Of a stretch of 64,000 bases of DNA, positions 61,249 to 64,000 are shown one piece after another (the stretch's first letter is position 1; each line of letters opens with the position of its first letter). Source of the stretch: Nocardia sp. CC227C (lineage in GTDB: Bacteria > Actinomycetota > Actinomycetes > Mycobacteriales > Mycobacteriaceae); contig NZ_JASITE010000024.1 in NCBI RefSeq assembly GCF_030767025.1, forward strand, positions 29,249 to 93,248, in the 5' to 3' direction. Made by a program: the position numbers and the translations under genes. The notes beneath the pieces are model-generated. The model saw nothing but the letters and a program-made list of their open reading frames with translations. It was not told the DNA's origin and did no database searches.

Positions 61249-62463
61249 TCAGCTCAGCGCATGGTCCAGATCGCCGAGCAGATCCTCCACATCCTCGAGG
61301 CCCACCGAGACGCGGACCACGCCGTCGGTAATGCCAACGGCCGCACGGCCTTCCGGCCCCATGGCCCGGTGCGTGGTGGTGGCCGGATGGGTGATCAGGG
61401 TCTTGGCGTCGCCGAGGTTGTTCGAGATGTCGATGATGCGCAGCCGGTTGAGCACCTCGAAGGCGCGCTTCTTGGCCTCGCCGGCACCGGCCTTCAGCTC
61501 GAAGGTGACCACGGTACCGCCGCCCGACATCTGACTCTTGGCCAGCTCGTACTGCGGATGCGAGGCCAGGAACGGGTACTTCACCCAGGCCACCGAATCC
61601 TTGCCCGCCAGGAACTCCGCGATGCGCTGCGCCGAGGAATTGGCCTGGCGCACCCGCAGCGGCATGGTCTCCAGCCCCTTGAGCAGCGTCCAGGCATTGA
61701 AGGGGCTCAGCGCCGGACCGGTATGGCGCATCAGGGTTTTCACGGGACCGTCGATGTAGTCCTTGGACCCGAGAATGGCTCCGCCGAGCACACGGCCCTG
61801 GCCGTCGATGTGCTTGGTGCCGGAATAGACCAGCACATCCGCGCCGAGATCGAATCCGCGTTGCAGCAGCGGCGTGGCGAAGACGTTGTCCAGCACCACC
61901 TTCGCGCCCGCGGCGTGCGACAGCTCGACCACGCGGCGCACATCCACCAGCGACTGCATCGGATTGGACGGCGTTTCGAAGAACACGGCCTGGGTGGGCA
62001 CCGACAGCGCCCGCTCCCACTGGTCGATGTCCTCACCGTCGACGAAGACGGTCTCCACGCCCCAGCGCGGCAGAATCTCGTTGGCCACCACGAAACACGA
62101 GCCGAACAGGCTGCGCGCGGCGACCAGCCGGTCACCCGCGCCGAGCAGCGCGCCCAGCGCGGTGAACACCGCCGACATCCCGGACGCGGTGGCGAAACAC
62201 GCTTCGCCGCCGTCGATCAGGCGCAGCCGCTCCTCGAACATGGCGACGGTCGGGTTGCCGTAGCGCGAGTACACGTAGTGCTCGATATCGCCGGTGAACG
62301 ACGCCTCGGCCGCCTCGGCGCTCTCGTAGACGAATCCCGAACTCAGGTACAGCGCCTCCGAGGTCTCCTCGAAACCGCTGCGGCGCAAGCCACCCCGTAC
62401 GCCCAGGGTCGCGGGGCCCACCCCTTCGGGCAGGGGCTTGTCGAAAGCGCCTCCGGTGATCAC
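61249..62463 (-). CDS. metZ: O-succinylhomoserine sulfhydrylase
   Basis: This encodes 404 residues from a GTG at 62463 with GGGAGG upstream. It is a PLP enzyme that makes homocysteine from an O-acylhomoserine and sulfide. The PLP lysine is K217 in VYSGTKHIDGQGR; YSRYGNPTV, TASGMSAVF and ETPSNPMQSLVD are other class signatures. The activated homoserine ester used by this organism cannot be read with certainty. It follows the rhodanese gene, both behind the SAM-IV riboswitch. It corresponds to Rv0391. Confidence 0.94.
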   Translation of the reverse strand: MITGGAFDKPLPEGVGPATLGVRGGLRRSGFEETSEALYLSSGFVYESAEAAEASFTGDIEHYVYSRYGNPTVAMFEERLRLIDGGEACFATASGMSAVFTALGALLGAGDRLVAARSLFGSCFVVANEILPRWGVETVFVDGEDIDQWERALSVPTQAVFFETPSNPMQSLVDVRRVVELSHAAGAKVVLDNVFATPLLQRGFDLGADVLVYSGTKHIDGQGRVLGGAILGSKDYIDGPVKTLMRHTGPALSPFNAWTLLKGLETMPLRVRQANSSAQRIAEFLAGKDSVAWVKYPFLASHPQYELAKSQMSGGGTVVTFELKAGAGEAKKRAFEVLNRLRIIDISNNLGDAKTLITHPATTTHRAMGPEGRAAVGITDGVVRVSVGLEDVEDLLGDLDHALS

Positions 62464-62482
62464 AGCTGCCTCCCATCGACCT

Positions 62483-62560
62483 GTCGGGTCATGACTGTCG
62501 CAATCCGACACAGCACCGGCGGCGCGCCACACGAATCCGCTATCGGTCGGGTCATGACTG
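62483..62560. repeat. 15-base direct repeat between rhodanese and metZ genes
   Basis: GTCGGGTCATGACTG occurs at 62483-62497 and again at 62546-62560, exactly, 63 bases apart. The second copy spans the rhodanese stop codon. Each contains the palindrome GTCATGAC. It may mark a local duplication or a binding site. Confidence 0.6.
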
Positions 62561-62974
62561 CCGCCACGGCAGACCCTCGGCGCGCCAGCCGGAGCCGCCG
62601 CGGTGGCCCTGCGCGTCCAGCGCGCCCTCGAAGCCATCGACCACGTTGAACGCGGGCGTGAAGCCGACCGCCGTGGCCGCCGTGGCCGCGCCGATGGAGC
62701 GCTGTCCGGACCGGCAGATGAAGATCACGGGCGCGTCGCCGTTCGGGTCCCGCTCGGCCAGCGCCTGCTCGAGCTGATCGGTGAACCGGGTATTGGGCGA
62801 GCCGGTGACGTCCACCCATTCGATGAGCACGGTCGGCCGTCCGATGCCGCCGGTGTCGGGTACGCCGACGAACCGCCATTCGGCCTCGGTGCGCACGTCG
62901 ACCAGCACCGCCTCCGGATTGTCGCGCAACAGCTCCCACGCCTGCCGTGGCGTGATGTCACCCGCATAGCTCAT
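62552..62974 (-). CDS. rhodanese-like sulfurtransferase (Rv0390-like)
   Basis: This encodes 140 residues, one rhodanese domain with the active-site cysteine C87 in ICRSGQRS. The six-residue loop after the cysteine fits a sulfurtransferase rather than an arsenate reductase or phosphatase. As first gene behind a SAM riboswitch and directly before metZ, it may deliver sulfur for methionine synthesis or manage sulfide. It corresponds to Rv0390. Confidence 0.92.
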   Translation of the reverse strand: MSYAGDITPRQAWELLRDNPEAVLVDVRTEAEWRFVGVPDTGGIGRPTVLIEWVDVTGSPNTRFTDQLEQALAERDPNGDAPVIFICRSGQRSIGAATAATAVGFTPAFNVVDGFEGALDAQGHRGGSGWRAEGLPWRQS

Positions 62975-62994
62975 TGCTTGAAACCTCCTGTGAA

Positions 62995-63110
62995 TCCGCA
63001 CTTGCCGCACCGAGGTGCGTGGCCAGGTCGTCACCCGGAGCACCCCACCGCGGAGGAGGGTTGCCGACCAGCCAGCCGGGGCTTGGCGCTGGTACTCATG
63101 ACCTGGATCT
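62995..63110 (-). promoter_or_regulatory. SAM-IV riboswitch of rhodanese-metZ
   Basis: Read on the minus strand, this region carries the SAM-IV core as I know it: GGTCATGAGTACCAGCGCC, then AAGCCCCGGCTGGCTGG, CGGCAACCCTCCTCCGCGG, TGGGGTGCTCCGGGTGACG and ACCTGG. The P1 stem pairs CCAGGTC (63106-63100) with GACCTGG (63029-63023). It ends about 20-30 bases before the rhodanese start. SAM binding should turn down the operon; whether by hiding the ribosome site (AGGAGG, about 10 bases before the ATG) or by termination is not clear. Confidence 0.9.
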
Positions 63111-63167
63111 GAGATTGCCCGGACCACCGCCCGACTGTCAAACGCATGTGTCCGAGTAGTGGGACGG

Positions 63168-63656
63168 TCAGCTGTCGCAGACCACCCAGCGGTCGTCGGC
63201 ACGGGTGAAGTTCCAGGTCGAGGTGCTCTCGTTCCCGTCGAGCCGCACGGTGACGGTGGCGGTGGCGCGGTCGCCGTCCACGCGGGCGTCGGTGAGGCGC
63301 ACGAATTCCAGAGCCGGTGCGGCGTCGTCGGATTCGATCCGCACCGGAGAGCGGTCGTCGTCGAAGCCCGCGCAGACGATGCGCCCGTTCAGCGGATCGT
63401 CCGCGGCCAGCGCGCCGACGAGGTTGCGGGCGGCCACCGCCAGCCGATCGGAATCTGTGACATTCTTCTCAGCCGGGGATACCAGGCCCGCGATCACGAT
63501 TCCCACCACGACCAGCGCGATAATGCCCGCGGCGGCCAGGAACGGCAGCATCGACCTGGTCCCGGTCTGGTCGATCGGGATCGGTCGGGCCTCCTCATCG
63601 GCCGTGTTCTCCGATCGCTCGGCCGCGTTCTCCGGCCGCTCGCTTCGATCACTCAT
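63168..63656 (-). CDS. single-helix membrane protein, function unknown
   Basis: This encodes 162 residues from the ATG at 63656. An acidic, disordered N-terminal 35 residues (SDRSERPENAAERSENTAD) leads to one membrane helix (MLPFLAAAGIIALVVVGIVIAG), then an external domain of about 100 residues with two cysteines (IVCAGFDDD and WVVCDS) that could form a disulfide. The fold recalls SnoaL/NTF2-like external domains of mycobacterial single-pass proteins, but this is uncertain. It stands alone. Confidence 0.75.
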   Translation of the reverse strand: MSDRSERPENAAERSENTADEEARPIPIDQTGTRSMLPFLAAAGIIALVVVGIVIAGLVSPAEKNVTDSDRLAVAARNLVGALAADDPLNGRIVCAGFDDDRSPVRIESDDAAPALEFVRLTDARVDGDRATATVTVRLDGNESTSTWNFTRADDRWVVCDS

Positions 63657-63867
63657 GGGGTAGATCATGCCTGGTAGCCGGGGGTGTAGGAGCCTCGACA
63701 CCGGGTACCCGACGCAGTGGGCATCCGCCCAGTTCACCGCACCCCGGCGGGCCGCCGTCCACCCCACCGATAGAATCGTCTGAATTCTCCGCCCGCGCGG
63801 GGGGAATAGCAGTACGGCGCAGCAACGCTGCAGCGTCGGGGGCCTCGGGGAGATTCGAGCCCGGGCG

Positions 63868-63886
63868 TCAACTTAGCCTAAGCTAA
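63868..63886. promoter_or_regulatory. IdeR/DtxR-like iron box
   Basis: The 19 bases TCAACTTAGCCTAAGCTAA match the remembered consensus TTAGGTTAGGCTAACCTAA at 14 positions; the right 14 bases match at 12. It lies 60 bases before the last gene's start. Iron-loaded IdeR could repress that gene. Confidence 0.45.
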
Positions 63887-63946
63887 GAACGACGGCTAGG
63901 ACTGACCGCAAGATTGTATTTCGACTCGTAAGGGTGCGCGTAAGAG

Positions 63947-64000
63947 ATGACCGAACAGAGTGCAGCGACCCGCCCGCTCCGCATCGCGATCGTTGGTGCC
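63947..64000 (+). CDS. probable FAD/NAD(P)-dependent oxidoreductase, N-terminal fragment
   Basis: Only 18 codons are inside the window. The peptide MTEQSAATRPLRIAIVGA is the first strand and the start of the glycine loop of a dinucleotide-binding Rossmann fold. In Nocardia and Rhodococcus, ferredoxin-NADP reductases of the FprA type begin in this way (continuing G-P-A-G). The possible iron box 60 bases upstream would fit a reductase that supplies electrons or mobilises iron. Other flavoproteins start similarly, so the call is tentative. Confidence 0.55.
   Translation, partial: MTEQSAATRPLRIAIVGA

Overview
The window is very GC-rich, densely coded actinobacterial chromosome. It carries an F420-dependent glucose-6-phosphate dehydrogenase, protein kinase PknG with its GlnH/GlnX partners, many acyl-CoA dehydrogenases and TetR regulators, a SAM-IV riboswitch and an IdeR-like iron box. 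Together these point to a mycolic-acid actinomycete, most likely Nocardia or a close relative. The gene set and relative orientations follow a block I know from Mycobacterium tuberculosis: def-Rv0428c-xthA, thiC, thiD, thiG-S-O/thiE, mutT3, Rv0412c-glnH-pknG, ackA-pta, fgd1, and metZ with the Rv0390 rhodanese. Species-specific genes are inserted between these anchors. The genus and the locus comparisons are from memory; no search was run.

Layout. 0-5 kb: the 3' end of def, a GNAT acetyltransferase and xthA, then a membrane protein and fadE5 on the minus strand. 4.8-8.9 kb: an accessory island with a DUF222/HNH protein and a DUF4143-type ATPase, flanked and split by two degraded pieces of the acyl-CoA dehydrogenase gene that stands intact at 8.9-10.8 kb. 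11-16 kb: a TetR regulator, a small stress-type membrane protein, an uncharacterised Rossmann-like protein, and the homogentisate arm of tyrosine breakdown (hmgA, fumarylacetoacetase). 16-28 kb: an MMPL transporter, a secreted lipase, thiC under a TPP riboswitch, a VOC protein, a TetR/epoxide-hydrolase pair, vapBC, a Zur-box-preceded COG0523 GTPase, and thiD.

28-37.5 kb is one minus-strand operon: atuA-like, acyl-CoA dehydrogenase, carboxyltransferase, biotin carboxylase/BCCP, a second acyl-CoA dehydrogenase, enoyl-CoA hydratase, tetR. It looks like a complete activate-dehydrogenate-carboxylate-hydrate route for a branched or isoprenoid acyl-CoA, equivalent to Rv0971c-Rv0976c. 37.6-46.5 kb: a class III cyclase-like protein lacking one catalytic residue, an ABC exporter pair, thiGSO and divergent thiE, an Rv0910-like SRPBCC protein, a molybdopterin oxidoreductase pseudogene with a large internal deletion, and mutT3.

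46.7-58.2 kb: the glnX-glnH-pknG amino-acid-sensing operon, ackA-pta, a BacA-like ABC transporter and fgd1. PknG has an unusual N-terminal array of seven Thr-Glu motifs spaced exactly 16 residues apart. 58.4-64 kb: a small membrane protein, a HAD phosphatase, a MarR/DJ-1 operon with two matching operators, rhodanese-metZ behind a SAM-IV riboswitch, a membrane protein, and the start of an oxidoreductase gene behind an iron-box-like site.

The most novel observations are the PknG Thr-Glu ladder, the broken fadE copy interrupted by the DUF222 gene, the substituted cyclase, the in-frame 23-codon insertion in the biotin carboxylase, and several clean paired operators. I found no CRISPR array, tRNA, rRNA or recognisable transposase.
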